A stretch of 64,000 nucleotides of DNA from Phalacrocorax aristotelis (GCF_949628215.1 NC_134310.1:8817401-8881400), one strand, 5' to 3'. Counted from the first letter of the stretch, positions 18,384-29,878 are shown. Translations and numbers: made by a program. The notes: generated from the letters alone by a model not told the origin.

Positions 18384-18401
18384 TGGCGCCCAACGTGGGG
18401 C
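18384..18401 (+). promoter_or_regulatory. Primer binding site, tRNA-Lys1,2 type, element D
   Basis: TGGCGCCCAACGTGGGGC, seven bases after the LTR end. ERVL elements are named for a tRNA-Leu primer, so a Lys site is notable. Confidence 0.9.
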
Positions 18402-18441
18402 TCAAGGGTTGGAGATAACAACAGCTGCTGGTCCCAGCACC

Positions 18442-20310
18442 ATGTTGTCCTTTTTGCAGTTGGTGTTAAAAATCGGTGTTGGTTGTTTGAGTCTGCTGTG
18501 TTCTGCTGTGATTAGTAATGTTTTGCCTACAAGATTTGTTATACAAACACTCGTTTTCAGCTTTATCTGGTATTTGGGGTTTTTGCTGAAACCGTTACTG
18601 TACTTCGGATGCCACCTTGTTGAGGCAATTAGCAATTATACCTCCTCCTCGGAGAGATTTTATATGGAGGAAATACAGAATAATACCTTTGCAACTTTGT
18701 TCTATGATGTCTGTGCCTTTGTTACAACAACGTTTTTGTATCTTGAACATCCTTGGGTGGTTAAGGTGCACTTATTGTTAGTTTTTGGGCATGTTGTTTT
18801 GGTTTTGACTAAGCAACTTAAGAATATCACCCAGAAATCTGCCCCGAGGCTTGATAGTTACGAGTGGCAGGGCATGTGGGATAGCATGGGCAAATACCTA
18901 GGGCAGTGGGCACCCCCAGTGTTTTGGAGTTTCACCCCCGAGCAAGTGCAGAATCCTAAAAAACTAGTAGAATATTTGGAGAAAGTATGTTGTTACGCTG
19001 GGAACTGCAGAGAGACACAGATCACTGCAACGTGCTGGGGTCTGGCCCATGCATACCGAGCCCTGCTCAACAGTATTCAGTGCCCCCAGGGGGAAGAGAA
19101 TGTCTCTGGATTGAAATGCAAAGTGACTGGCACTGTAGTCACTCCAGCCCTGAGGACAGGCGCTGCAGCCACTCAAACCCCCACAACAAGTACCGGAGCT
19201 AGCTCAGAAAATAAACCCGTACCAGTATCAGTTGTCCCCATACACAAGACGAAATATTGGAAGCGGACATCAACTCGTTTAGAACGGGATGATGAAGAAC
19301 CAGGGCCATCGCGGGGAGAGGAGGGAGAAGTAATAAATGACATAGAGACCACCCGATCCCTGTCCTTAAGCGAGTTGCGAGATATGCGAAAAGATTATAG
19401 CCGTCGTTCAGGTGAGCACATTGTCACCTGGCTGCTCCGATGCTGGGATAATGGGGCCAGTAGCCTGGAACTAGAGGGAAAAGAAGCCAAACAATTGGGA
19501 TCCCTTTCTGGGGAAGGGGGCGTTGACAAAGCAATTGGAAAAAAACCACAAGCCCTCAGCCTCTGGAGGCGACTCCTGTCTGGAGTGAAGGAAAGGTATC
19601 CCTTTAAAGAAGATGTTACATATCGCCCAGGAAAATGGACAACTATGGAGAAAGGCATCCAGTATCTAAGGGAATTAGCTGTGTTTGAGGTGATTTATGG
19701 TGACCTGGACGATCAACGGTCATCCAAAGATCCAGATGAAGCCGAGTGCACACGACCCATGTGGCAGAAGTTTGTACGGAGCGCACCATCTTCGCATGCA
19801 AACTCATTGGCAGTGATGTCCTGTAAAGATGACGAGACACCAACGGTGGCAGAGGTGATAGATAGACTCCGGGATTATGACACAAATATCTCTTCCTCGC
19901 TTGTCTCTGCTGTGGAGAAACTATCCCAAGAGGTACAGCAACTCAAAGAAGATCTGTCCTACTCCCCACCTCGACAGAGCAGTGTCTCAGCTGTTAGGAA
20001 TAAGCGTCCTTTGGCTCAAAGAAGGGGATACACACCACGGGCCACCCTATGGTTCTACCTGCGTGACCACGGAGAGGACATGATGAGGTGGGATGGCAAG
20101 CCTACTTCGACCCTACAGGCACGAGTACATGAACTGCAAGGAAGAACAGTCACTCAGGGAGGCTCTTCCAGGAAAGCTGCTGCTCCAGTTTCCAGCGAGC
20201 AAGTCCCCAGACAGAGGAGTAGAAGCGCAGATTTTATTTCTAAGTGTAATAGAGGGACTCCTGATTCACATTTACAGGAAGTGAGTTGTGACTGCCATGA
20301 TCAGGACTAG
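18442..20310 (+). CDS. gag: Element D Gag, 622 residues, with four hydrophobic segments at the N terminus
   Basis: The start is the first ATG after the primer site (MLSFLQLVLK); the frame is also open upstream into the LTR. Hydrophobic stretches at about 3-25, 32-60, 83-101 and 105-123 look like membrane helices, with N-glycosylation sequons NYT at 65 and NNT at 80 between the second and third. A middle region with IVTWLLRCWDNGA and an acidic linker resembles the ERVL/Fv1 type capsid. A predicted coiled coil (SSLVSAVEKLSQEVQQLKED) follows. No zinc knuckle is present. It ends at TAG 20308-20310 with pol continuing in the same frame. The membrane-like N terminus is not a normal Gag feature; its role is unknown. 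Confidence 0.85.
   Translation: MLSFLQLVLKIGVGCLSLLCSAVISNVLPTRFVIQTLVFSFIWYLGFLLKPLLYFGCHLVEAISNYTSSSERFYMEEIQNNTFATLFYDVCAFVTTTFLYLEHPWVVKVHLLLVFGHVVLVLTKQLKNITQKSAPRLDSYEWQGMWDSMGKYLGQWAPPVFWSFTPEQVQNPKKLVEYLEKVCCYAGNCRETQITATCWGLAHAYRALLNSIQCPQGEENVSGLKCKVTGTVVTPALRTGAAATQTPTTSTGASSENKPVPVSVVPIHKTKYWKRTSTRLERDDEEPGPSRGEEGEVINDIETTRSLSLSELRDMRKDYSRRSGEHIVTWLLRCWDNGASSLELEGKEAKQLGSLSGEGGVDKAIGKKPQALSLWRRLLSGVKERYPFKEDVTYRPGKWTTMEKGIQYLRELAVFEVIYGDLDDQRSSKDPDEAECTRPMWQKFVRSAPSSHANSLAVMSCKDDETPTVAEVIDRLRDYDTNISSSLVSAVEKLSQEVQQLKEDLSYSPPRQSSVSAVRNKRPLAQRRGYTPRATLWFYLRDHGEDMMRWDGKPTSTLQARVHELQGRTVTQGGSSRKAAAPVSSEQVPRQRSRSADFISKCNRGTPDSHLQEVSCDCHDQD
20308..20310 (+). promoter_or_regulatory. Element D gag-pol amber codon (possible readthrough)
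   Basis: TAG followed by AGG GGC, with the pol frame continuing in phase. This single in-frame stop suggests readthrough rather than frameshifting, but no downstream pseudoknot was tested. Confidence 0.55.
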
Positions 20311-23300
20311 AGGGGCCCTGCCTCCAGCCGGGTGGAGGAAAGGGATAACCGGGCTTACTGGACTGTGTGGATCCGATGGCCTGGCACATGTGACCCACAG
20401 GAGTATAAAGCTTTAGTGGACACCGGCGCACAGTGCACCTTAATGCCATCAAACTATATAGGGGCAGAACCCATCAGCATTGCTGGAGTGACAGGGGGAT
20501 CCCAAGAGCTAACTGTATTGGAGGCCGAAGTGAGCCTAACTGGCAATGAGTGGCAGAAGCACCCCATTGTGACTGGCCCAGAGGCTCTGTGCATCCTTGG
20601 CATAGACTACCTCAGGAGAGGGTATTTCAAGGACCCAAAAGGTTACAAGTGGGCTTTTGGTGTAGCTGCCTTGGAGACGGAGGAAACTGAACAGCTGTCT
20701 ACCTTGCCCGGTCTCTCAAAGGACCCTTCTGTGGTGGGGTTGCTGAAGGTCGAAGAACAACAGGTGCCAATCGCCACCACAACAGTGCACCGGCGGCAAT
20801 ATCGCACCAACAGAGACTCTCTGATCCCCATCCATAAACTCATTCACCAACTGAGGAGCCAAGGAGTCATCAGTAAGACCCACTCACCCTTTAACAGTCC
20901 CATATGGCCAGTCCGGAAGTCTAATGGAGAGTGGAGACTAACAGTAGACTATCGTGGCCTGAATGAAGTCACTCCACCGTTGAGTGCTGCTGTGCCAGAC
21001 ATGCTAGAACTTCAATACGAACTGGAGTCAAAGGCGGCCAAGTGGTATGCCACAACTGATATCGCTAATGCATTCTTCTCAATCCCTCTGGCAGCAGAGT
21101 GCAGGCCACAGTTTGCTTTCACATGGAGGGGCGTCCAGTACACCTGGAATCGACTGCCCCAGGGGTGGAAACACAGTCCTACCATTTGCCATGGACTGAT
21201 TCAGACTGTACTGGAACAGGGAGAAGCTCCAGAACACCTTCAATACATTGATGACATCATTGTGTGGGGCAGCACAGCAGAAGAAGTTTTTGAGAAAGGT
21301 GAGAAAATAGTCCAAATCCTTCTGAAAGCTGGTTTTGCCATAAAACAAAGTAAGGTGAAGGGACCTGCATGAGAAATCCAGTTCTTAGGAATTAAATGGC
21401 AAGACGGTCGTCGTCAGATTCCAATGGATGTGATCAACAAAATAGCAGCCATGTCTCCACCAACTAGCAAAAAGGAAACACAAGCTTTCTTGGGCGTTGT
21501 GGGTTTTTGGAGAATGCATATTCCAAATTACAGTCTGATCGTGAGCCCTCTCTATCAAGTGACCCGGAAAAAGAATGATTTCAAATGGGGCCCTGAGCAA
21601 CGACAAGCCTTTGAACAGATTAAACGAGAAATAGTCCATGCAGTAGCTCTTGGGCCAGTCCGGGCAGGACAAGATGTAAAAAATGTGCTCTACACTGCAG
21701 CCGGGGAGAATGGCCCTACGTGGAGCCTCTGGCAGAAAGCACCTGGGGAGACCCGGGGTCGACCCCTAGGGTTTTGGAGTCGGGGATACAGAGGGTCTGA
21801 AGCCCGCTATACTACAACTGAAAAAGAGATATTGGCAGCATATGAAGGGGTTCGAGCTGCTTCAGAAGTGGTTGGTACTGAAGCACAGTTGCTCCTGGCA
21901 CCCCGACTGCCAGTGCTGGGCTGGATGTTCAAAGGAAACATCCCCTCTACACACCATGCAACTGATGCTACGTGGAGTAAATGGGTTGCACTGATCACCC
22001 AGCGGGCTCGAGTAGGAAACCCCAGTCGCCCAGGAATCTTGGAAGTGATTATGGACTGGCCAGAAGGCAAAGATTTTGGATTATCACCAGAGGAGGAGGT
22101 GACACGTGCTGAAGAAGCCCCACTGTATAACAAACTGCCAGAAGATGAGAAGCAATATGCCCTGTTCACTGATGGGTCCTGTCGCCTTGTGGGAAAGCAC
22201 CGGAGATGGAAGGCTGCTGTATGGAGTCCTACACGACAAGTAGCAGAAACTGCTGAAGGAGAAGGTGAATCGAGCCAGTTTGCAGAGGTAAAGGCCATCC
22301 AGCTGGCCTTAGACATCGCTGAACGGGAAAAGTGGCCAGTGCTCTATCTCTATACTGACTCCTGGATGGTGGCAAATGCCCTGTGGGGCTGGCTGCAGCA
22401 ATGGAAGCAAAGCAACTGGCAGCGCAGAGGCAAACCCATCTGGGCTGCCACATTGTGGCAAGATATTGCTGCCCGGGTAGAGAAACTGGTTGTAAAGGTA
22501 CGGCATGTGGATGCTCACGTCCCCAAGAGTCGGGCCACTGAAGAACATCGAAACAACCAGCAGGTAGATCGGGCTGCCAAGATTGAAGTGGCTGAGGTGG
22601 ATCTGGACTGGCAGCATAAGGGTGAACTATTTCTAGCTCGGTGGGCCCATGACACCTCAGGCCATCAAGGGAGAGATGCAACATACAGGTGGGCTCGTGA
22701 TCGAGGGGTGGACTTGACCATAGATATTATTGCACAGGTTATCCACGAATGTGACACATGCGCTGCAATCAAGCAAGCGAAGCGGGTAAAGCCTCTGTGG
22801 TATGGGGGACGATGGCTGAAATATAAATATGGGGAGGCCTGGCAAATTGACTATATCACACTCCCACAGACCCGCCAAGGCAAGCGCCATGTGCTTACAA
22901 TGGTAGAAACAACGACTGGCTGGCTGGAAACATATCCTGTCCCCCACGCCACTGCCCGGAACACTATCCTGGGTCTTGAGAAACAAGTCCTGTGGCGACA
23001 TGGCACCCCAGAGAGGATTGAGTCAGACAATGGGACTCATTTCCGAAATAGCCTCATAGACACCTGGGCCAAAGAGCATGGCATTGAGTGGGTGTATCAC
23101 ATCCCCTATCACGCACCAGCCTCTGGGAAAATTGAAAGGTACAATGGACTGTTAAAAACCACACTGAGAGCAATGCGGGGTGGGACATTCAAGCACTGGG
23201 ATACACATTTAGCAAAAGCCACCTGGTTAGTCAACACGAGGGGATCTGCCAGGCGAGCTGGCCCTGCCCAGTCAGAAATCCTACATGCTGTGGAAGGGGA

Positions 23301-23496
23301 TAGAGTCCCTGTAGTGCACAGAAAAAGTATGCTGGGCAAAACAGTCTGGGTTCTTCCTGCCTCTGGCAAAGGCAAACCCATTCGTGGGATTGTTTTTGCT
23401 CGAGGACCTGGGTGCACTTGGTGGGTGATGCGGGAGGATGGAGAAATCCGATGTGTGCCTCAAGGGGATTTGATTTTGGGTGAAAACAGTCAATGA
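20311..23496 (+). pseudogene. pol: Element D pol: protease, RT, RNase H, integrase; one in-frame stop
   Basis: Protease shows LVDTGAQCTLMP near 20413 and ILGIDYLRRG. RT shows SPFNSPIWPVRK, TTDIANAFFSIP, NRLPQGWKHSPTICH and YIDD at 21244-21255. TGA at 21370-21372 interrupts the RT thumb; the frame then stays open for 708 codons. RNase H shows YALFTDGSCR near 22150 and YLYTDSWMV. Integrase shows HX3H (HDTSGH), CDTC, first Asp in WQIDYITL, second in ESDNGTHF and Glu in GKIERYN. Apart from the stop no break is seen. The enzyme set would copy and integrate the element. Class III (ERVL) assignment rests on RT and integrase motifs. Confidence 0.93.
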
Positions 23497-23900
23497 ACTG
23501 AATGGCACAATGTGAACTGCTATATAACATTGTGTGTCACCTCTGTGTTGTATCAATGATATCAGAGTACGAGCCTCCCAACCCATGGAAGATCAACTAT
23601 GAAACAAGCCGTGCAGCAGTGATGGAACGATGACTGACTCGGTATGCAGCAACCCAACGCCACACACCATCTCTCCCACCCGGAAAGACTGATACAACAG
23701 ATGGAGCCCAGAGTCATGGACTGCGTGAACTCAATGGACATTTTAATGGACATTTTACAGGGAAGATCCATGAACTAAGGGAATGATGTCTGTGTATTAT
23801 GTTAAAGGATGGGAAGGGGAGGGGTGGTGGTTGGTACGGTTGTATTGCATCATATGGGACCTGGGCATGGTGTAAATGGTATGGAATAAGGGGTGGAGAA
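23497..23900 (+). other. Element D 3' non-coding region and polypurine tract
   Basis: About 400 bases between pol and the 3' LTR with no env-like frame. It ends in the purine-rich AATAAGGGGTGGAGAA before the LTR TG. A similar stretch (CAATGGACATTTTAATGGAC) recurs in the ERVL remnant at 29879-30897. Confidence 0.75.
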
Positions 23901-24397
23901 TGTGCTGGTTTTGGCTGAGAAGGGGTTAATTCTCCTCACTGTGGGGGTCAGCTACCTTTCCAGCTTCCCGCGCTCTGCCGTGTGGCATGGCAGGGGGGGC
24001 TGGGAGGGGCAGGGCCATGGTGGGGGCGGCTGACCCCGCCTGGCCAATGGCAGGTTCATTCCATACCATGTGACACCATGACCAGTATATTGAGGGGGGG
24101 CAGTGGCAGCGCGGAGGCGGCGCGGCGTCGGGTCGGCGGGCGGCGAGCGGCTGCGGCGCGTGCGGTTTGTTCCGGCGGTTCGTTCCCCCTCTCCCCTCCC
24201 TTCCCCCTCCCCCGGGGCTTTGCGCCTCTCGTTGTTCTCCTTTACATTGCATTTCTACTGTTGTTTCTTTTAATTTTCATTATTAAACTGTTCTTATCCC
24301 AACCCACGAGCGTTACCCTTCTGATTCTCTCCCCCATCTACCGGTGGGGGAGTGAGCGAGCGACTGTGTGGGGCTGAGCTGCCGCTAAACCACAACA
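23901..24397 (+). repeat. Element D 3' LTR
   Basis: 497 bp, TGTGCTGGTT...CACAACA, nearly identical to the 5' LTR. Confidence 0.95.
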
Positions 24398-24402
24398 GAC
24401 CG
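24398..24402. repeat. Target site duplication GACCG, right copy (element D)
   Basis: Repeats 17868-17872; the CR1 frame resumes immediately after it. Confidence 0.93.
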
Positions 24403-25352
24403 GCACTGTTTAACATCTTTGTTGGCGACATGGACAGTGGTATTGAGCGCACCCTCAGCAAATTTGCTGATGACACCAAGCTGTGTGGTGTGGTCGACAC
24501 GCTGGAGGGAAGGGATGCCATCCAGAGGGACCTTGACGGGCTTGAGAGGGGCCTGTGCGAACCTCATAAAGTTCAACAAGGCCAAGTGCAAGGTCCTGCA
24601 CATGGGTCAGGGCAATCCCAAGCACTTAGCAGCTGGGCTGGGAATGGATTGAGAGCAGCCTTGCAGAGAAGGACTTGGGGGTATTGGTTGATAAGAAGCT
24701 CAGCATGACCTGGCAATGTGCGCTTGCAGCCCAGAAAGCCAACCGTGTCCTGGGCTGCATCAAAAGAAGCGTGACCAGCAGGTTGAGGGAGGTGATTCTC
24801 CCCCTCTACTCCTCTCTCATGAGACCCTACTGGGAGCGCTGTGCTCAGCTCTGGGGACCCCAGCATAAGAAAGACATGGAACTGGTCCAGAAGAGGGCCA
24901 CAAAGATGACCCGAGGGCTGGAACACCTCTCCTGTGAGGACAGGCTGAGAGAGTTGGGGTTGTTCAGCCTGGAGAACAGAAGGCTGCAGGGAGACCTAAT
25001 GGCAGCCTCCCAGTACCTGAAGGGGGACTACAAGAAAGCAGGAGAGGGACTTTTTACAAGTGCATGTAGTGATAGGCCAAGGGGCAATGGCTTTAAACTG
25101 AAAAAAGATAGATTACATTAGACAGAAGGAAGAAATTCTTCTTTGTGAGGGTAGTGAGGCACTGGAACAGGTTGCCCAGAGTAGTTGTGGATGCCCAGTC
25201 CCTGGAAGTGTTCAAGGTCAGGTTGGATGGATCTTTGAGCAATGTGGTCTAGTGGAAGATGTCCCTGCCCATGGCTGTGGGGTTGGAACTAGATGATCTT
25301 TAAGGTCTTTTCCAACCCAAACCATTCTATGGTTCTATGATTCTATGATTTT
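24403..25352 (+). mobile_element. CR1 LINE, 3' part downstream of element D
   Basis: Resumes the RT frame with [10 protein letters not shown], then [14 protein letters not shown] (the catalytic ADD of LINE RT), [10 protein letters not shown]-like and [14 protein letters not shown] motifs, with frameshifts. It ends in a typical CR1 3' UTR (GATGATCTTTAAGGTC, TTCCAACCC) and short ATTCTATG-type repeats. Confidence 0.93.
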
Positions 25353-25489
25353 TGAGACTAGTTTGACAATGGGTGCTGCAGTTCAACCCAGGTTTCTTCA
25401 GCCTCAGTAGGGAAGCATCTTCAGGTTCCTGGAGAAAGAATATGGCAGAAACAGCCATGGTATTTCAAAATGTGTGTGTAAATTCTTGC

Positions 25490-25975
25490 GGTTTCCTTCA
25501 ATTTCAGGAGGATGGAATTTGGCTTGTTCAGGGATCTGCTTGGCAGGATCTCATGGGAGACTGTCCTGGCAGGCAAAGGTGCCCAGGCATCTGGTTGATC
25601 TTCCAGGACATCCTCCTCCAAGCATGAGTGTAGTCCATCCCAACATGCAAGATGGCAAACAAAAATGGTAGGAGGCCAGCAGGGATGAAGATGGAACTGT
25701 TGATTGAGCTCAAACAGAGAATGGAAGTATCAGGAAGGTGGAAGTGGGGATGGATGACCAGGAGGAGTACAGAAGCATTGCCTGAGCATACAAGAATGGA
25801 GATAGGAAAGCCAAAGCTCAGCTGGAGTGAGCGATGTGAAGGGCAATGAGAAGGGCTTCTGTAAGTACATTGGTAGCAAGAGGAGGCTAAGAAAAATTTG
25901 GGCCCGCTGCTCTGAGTCCTTCCTTACCAAAGATATGGTGAAGCCAGAGGTACTCAGTGCCTTTTCTGGCCTTGT
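25490..25975 (+). mobile_element. Old CR1 fragment (region between endonuclease and RT)
   Basis: Diverged but recognisable CR1 sequence (CCAGGCATCTGGTTGATCTTCC, GGCTTCTGTAAGTACATTGGT-like, GAGGTACTCAGTGCCTTTT). It is full of stops and has no 3' end. Boundaries are approximate. Confidence 0.65.
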
Positions 25976-27665
25976 TTTTAACTGGTTAAACCAGTACTTG
26001 TTTTTTACTGAGCAAAACCAAGGTGCTGTACTCATTCCCCTCGATGAGGGATGTTCGGTGGGAAGAGCTGTCTGATTTGCATTCCGACGTGGATGAGTGA
26101 CATCAGCCTGAAACCCGTGCTCTTGGTCATACCTGGCAGTCTGCTTGGGAGCCAAACACTTGGCAGTCAGAGCAGCCTAGCAACAAAGGAGCTGGCAAGC
26201 AGAGCACAAGGTATGGAAATTAGTGATTTACGCTGGGTAAGGAAGATGTTCACTGGAGATCTATGTAAGCAAGTTTGTCTACTTGCTGGACTTTTATTTG
26301 CAGCTTCTAACAATTGGGCATTTTATGCTTTTTCTGGTACAGAGGTCTCCCAAGCGAGTGTGTATATGAAAATTGTTGCTTTTGAACAGAGCAGCATGTG
26401 ACCAGCCTGCACCAAAGTATGAGATAGGGTTAATGTTGGTGAAAAGCTGGAAAGTCTAGGAACCAAGGCAGGGCTGAAAAGATGTTTTCTTAGTCAGGGG
26501 GTTGTGGAGGCAAATTTTGCATTTCTGCTTTTAAAGTTAGGAGTGAAGAATCAAGCTTCTGTTGGACAAATAGTGGAAGTAAACAAATACTGAGAAGTTC
26601 CTTGAAAAAGTTGAAGAATTGCAAAATTAATTTATTCTTGGGTGGGCAGCAGGCATGAAATAATTTGATAGGAAATGTCAGCTGGTAGATCTGAAAGCCA
26701 GGAAGTTGAGGATAACTGGTCATTGGTGGAGAAACAGGACTGCACAAATAATTTCAAATTTTCAGCCAGCTTCCAAAGAAGAGGATGTGGAGAACAAAGT
26801 CTGGATGAGGAGAGTAAGCCTGGAGAACATAGAGATTACAGAGGGAAGGAGAGTGTGGTTTTGTGTTTTTCAATTCTGACTAGTAGTGAAAGAAAGTCTT
26901 ATTTCATGCAAAAACAAAGTGGAGATTCTGCCAGAAGTTGTGGGTTTAGGGAAGGGACAAGGGCATTCAGAATCACAAAAGAAAGAGATGAGAAAGCTGG
27001 GGAACAGAGGAGATATAAAGCAAAATTAGCTGCAGGTAAAAAGAGATTCGTACCCAAGATTCATATCAGAATCCATCCATGTGGTTGGAGATTCTGCATC
27101 AGTTATGGCTGGAGCAAGCAGGTTTATAATAATCTCCAAGAGAAGTTCAAAGAAATGGAGGTGTAGAGGGTGGTGCATTTTGTAGGAAATTTGCTTTGAC
27201 AGAGTGAGTGAGGAGAAGGCATGCCGGGAGAGTGAAGGGCAATAGGTGGTTCATGGACTGGAACTATAAGGAAAGATTTTGATTTTTAATTTTTGTCATA
27301 GGAGGACATTCTAAGAGAGGCATTTTTCTTAATTGATGAATTTCAGCTGAGTTCCTTGGAGACTGCCCATCCGTGGTTAAATTCACTCGATGATAAGAAA
27401 AGCCTTAAAATGGTGAAGAAAATGGTGAAGAGGGATAGGGAAAGAGAGGGATCTCAGGCAAAGGAAATGTTATTACAGATAAGGCAATATCAGAAAGCAG
27501 GTATGACACCAGGATAGCTAACAGGGCTGAGGAAATGGAAGTTAACATATCAAAGCTGAAGTGAAATTTGAAAAGGTTAATGTATTCCCTTCAGGCAGGA
27601 GACTGGAACTAGCTAATCTTCGTCTCAGCATGCTGAAAATAATGCTACATGTAATTAAAAATTTT
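25976..27665. other. No gene or known repeat recognised
   Basis: Purine-rich plus strand with one longer frame (26675-27166, 163 residues) that has no recognisable domain, signal or splice context. It is probably non-coding or strongly decayed repeat. Confidence 0.5.
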
Positions 27666-28520
27666 GGAGCAAAGATTTTTTTATGTATGAATTTTATCAG
27701 GTCTTTAGGGACAGGCTGGAGAGCTGGGCCGAGGGGAACCGAAGGAAATTCAGCAAAAGCAAGTGTAAGGTCCTGCCCCTGGGGATGAACAACCCCACGC
27801 ACCAGTACAGGTTGGGGTTTGACCTACTGGAAAGCGGCTCCACTGAGAAGGCCCTGGGAGTGCTGGTGGGCAGCAGGTGACCCTGAGCCAGCACCGTGCC
27901 CTTGGTGCCAAGAAGGCCAACGGTGTCCTGAGGTGCATTAAGAGGAGTGTGGCCAGCAGGGTGAGGGAGGTTATCCTCCCCCTCTGCTCTGCCCTAGTGA
28001 GGCCTCATCTGGAGTGATGTGTCCAGTTCTGGGCTCTCCAGTTCAAGGAGGACAGGGAACTGCTGGAGAGAGTCCAGTGGAGAGCTATGAAGGTGATCAG
28101 GGGACTGGAGCATCTCCCTGATGGGGAAAGGCTGAGAGACCTGGGTTTGTTCAGCCTGGAGAAGAGAAGGCTGAGGGGGGATCTCATCAATGCTTATAAA
28201 TATCTGAAGGGTGGGTGTCAGGAGGATGGGGCTGGACTCTTTTCAGTGGTGCCCAATGACAGGCCAAGGGGCAATGGGCACAAGTTGGAACACGGGAAGT
28301 TCCACTTAAACATGGGGAAAAACTCCTTCCCTGTGCGGGTGCCAGAGCCGTGGCACAGGCTGCCCAGAGAAGCTGTGGAGTCCCTTCCCTGGAGACATTC
28401 AAACCCTGCCTGAATGCATTCCTGTGCCCCCTGCTCTGAGTGTGCCTGCTCGAGCAGGGGCTTGGACGGGATGATCTCCAGAGGTCCCTTCCAACCCCTG
28501 CCATTCTGTGATTCTGTAAT
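27666..28520 (+). mobile_element. CR1 LINE fragment, 3' end
   Basis: Broken RT C-terminal frame ([51 protein letters not shown]) and a CR1 3' UTR ending GATCTCCAGAGGTCCC...ATTCTGTGATTCTGT. Confidence 0.92.
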
Positions 28521-29878
28521 ACCTGGTATATGTTAGGAAAAATATATGAAAAATGTTAGAAAAATACACAAAGAAAAAATTATCCCAGCAACTATAATCC
28601 CAGTATTGTGATCTTTAGTGTGAAGGTTTTACCAAAAAAACCCAAACCAAAACAAAAACACCAAAAAAGACAAAAAAACCCTGGAGACTGAGGTGAAGAG
28701 ATTAAATATAATATGGGTGTTCAAAAGCCTGTGTCTTGTTAATCTGCATTTTCTTTGTTGAAATTATTTATTTCTGCATAAGAGAGGTGCAGTAAACTTC
28801 ATATCTGAACTTGTAACTTCTCTTATGCAGCTGTAACAAGTCATTTTGGTTAAAGTGGAAGACATCAGCATTATGGGAAGTATCAAATAGGTAAGAAACT
28901 GCCTAGAAGAGCTGTCAGGAGATAATTTATCCATGGAATTCTTGAAGAATTGATTTCCTAGGAAAATTAGTTAAAGGTTGGAATGCATAATATGCAGTGG
29001 CAACCCAAATTCAGGAAGTATGGACCAGAGTAGGACTAGAATACAGTGGCTCTTCCAATTTGAAATAATAGGGAACCTTCATAAATATACAGAGGACTCT
29101 CTCAATCCCCAGATGCTCCTCAGAAAGACAGGACAAGCCTCTTCATTTTGGTCTCCAGCATATCAAGATTTAAGAGGCTTTTTTGGTTTTAATTATTTCA
29201 GCCATAGCCCCATGTCAAAAATAAAGCAACTTGAATTGAGAAGCAATGTAAGTGCATCCTTATGGTGGTGTGCTTCCACATTAACTAATAATTTTCACTG
29301 TGGCAGTACTGTGCTGCTGGTGGTTAATTAAATCCTGGGAAAACTGGCTATACCAGGAAGTCTTCTGCAGGAATACCTGTGCTGTCTCTGGCAGTGATGT
29401 CATTAGCATGATGCTGCACTTAAACTAATAAGACTTGGCAGACCTAAATGGCTTGGCCCAGGGCCACTTTGGGGATGTTTGTATCATCTGTGGCATTGTC
29501 CACCCACAAACCTGTATAACCCACCTGCAGACAATGGACCCTCTCTGGTATAATCAAGAACTGGAGGGCCTTCGTAGCCAGAGTAAGACGAATGAGGTAT
29601 GCAGAGTCGTGTATTTGGGGACTAACAGCAGAAATTTGTATGAAAAAATGCGGATGTTAATGCTAGACATGCCTCTCAGAAATCCTGTTTAGAAACAGAA
29701 TTTAGACAGAAACAGAGGAATGTGCAAAGAAAGGTTTTCCGTTTCTCCTTAGTTGTATTAGCTACATCAATATAGAGAGGATTAGAAACAGTAGACTTGT
29801 TTAGCCTAGGCAATGAACTATGGAAGACAAGTATTGCTCTATAAGCAGTAAGAACAACTTGTTTGTGGTGAAACCCAG
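28521..29878. other. No gene recognised; A-rich simple repeat at 28634-28680
   Basis: AT-rich DNA. An A-rich stretch with AAACCC/AAAAC units lies at 28634-28680. The other frames are short and uninformative. Confidence 0.55.

Larger units (their letters stand above)
17873..24397 (+). mobile_element. Element D: near-complete ERVL-type (class III) endogenous retrovirus
   Basis: Both LTRs, a Lys primer site, gag, pol and a 5-bp target duplication are present; there is no env, as usual for ERVL. The LTRs (504 and 497 bp) differ by one 7-bp tandem duplication and about three substitutions, so the insertion is fairly young. Pol has the ERVL-type RT (RLPQGWKHSP, YIDD) and integrase. A single TGA interrupts pol. 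It inserted into the RT frame of a CR1 LINE. Confidence 0.96.

Noticed and set aside
18331-18441. Gag of element D starting inside the LTR
   Set aside because: The frame is open there, but it spans the LTR end and primer site; the first ATG after the primer site (18442) is the likely start.
21807-22316. 169-residue minus-strand frame
   Set aside because: Antisense of the intact pol frame of element D; no independent support.
26675-27166. 163-residue plus-strand frame
   Set aside because: Low-complexity, Lys/Glu/Ser-rich, no domain, no splice or promoter context. It looks like a chance frame in purine-rich DNA.
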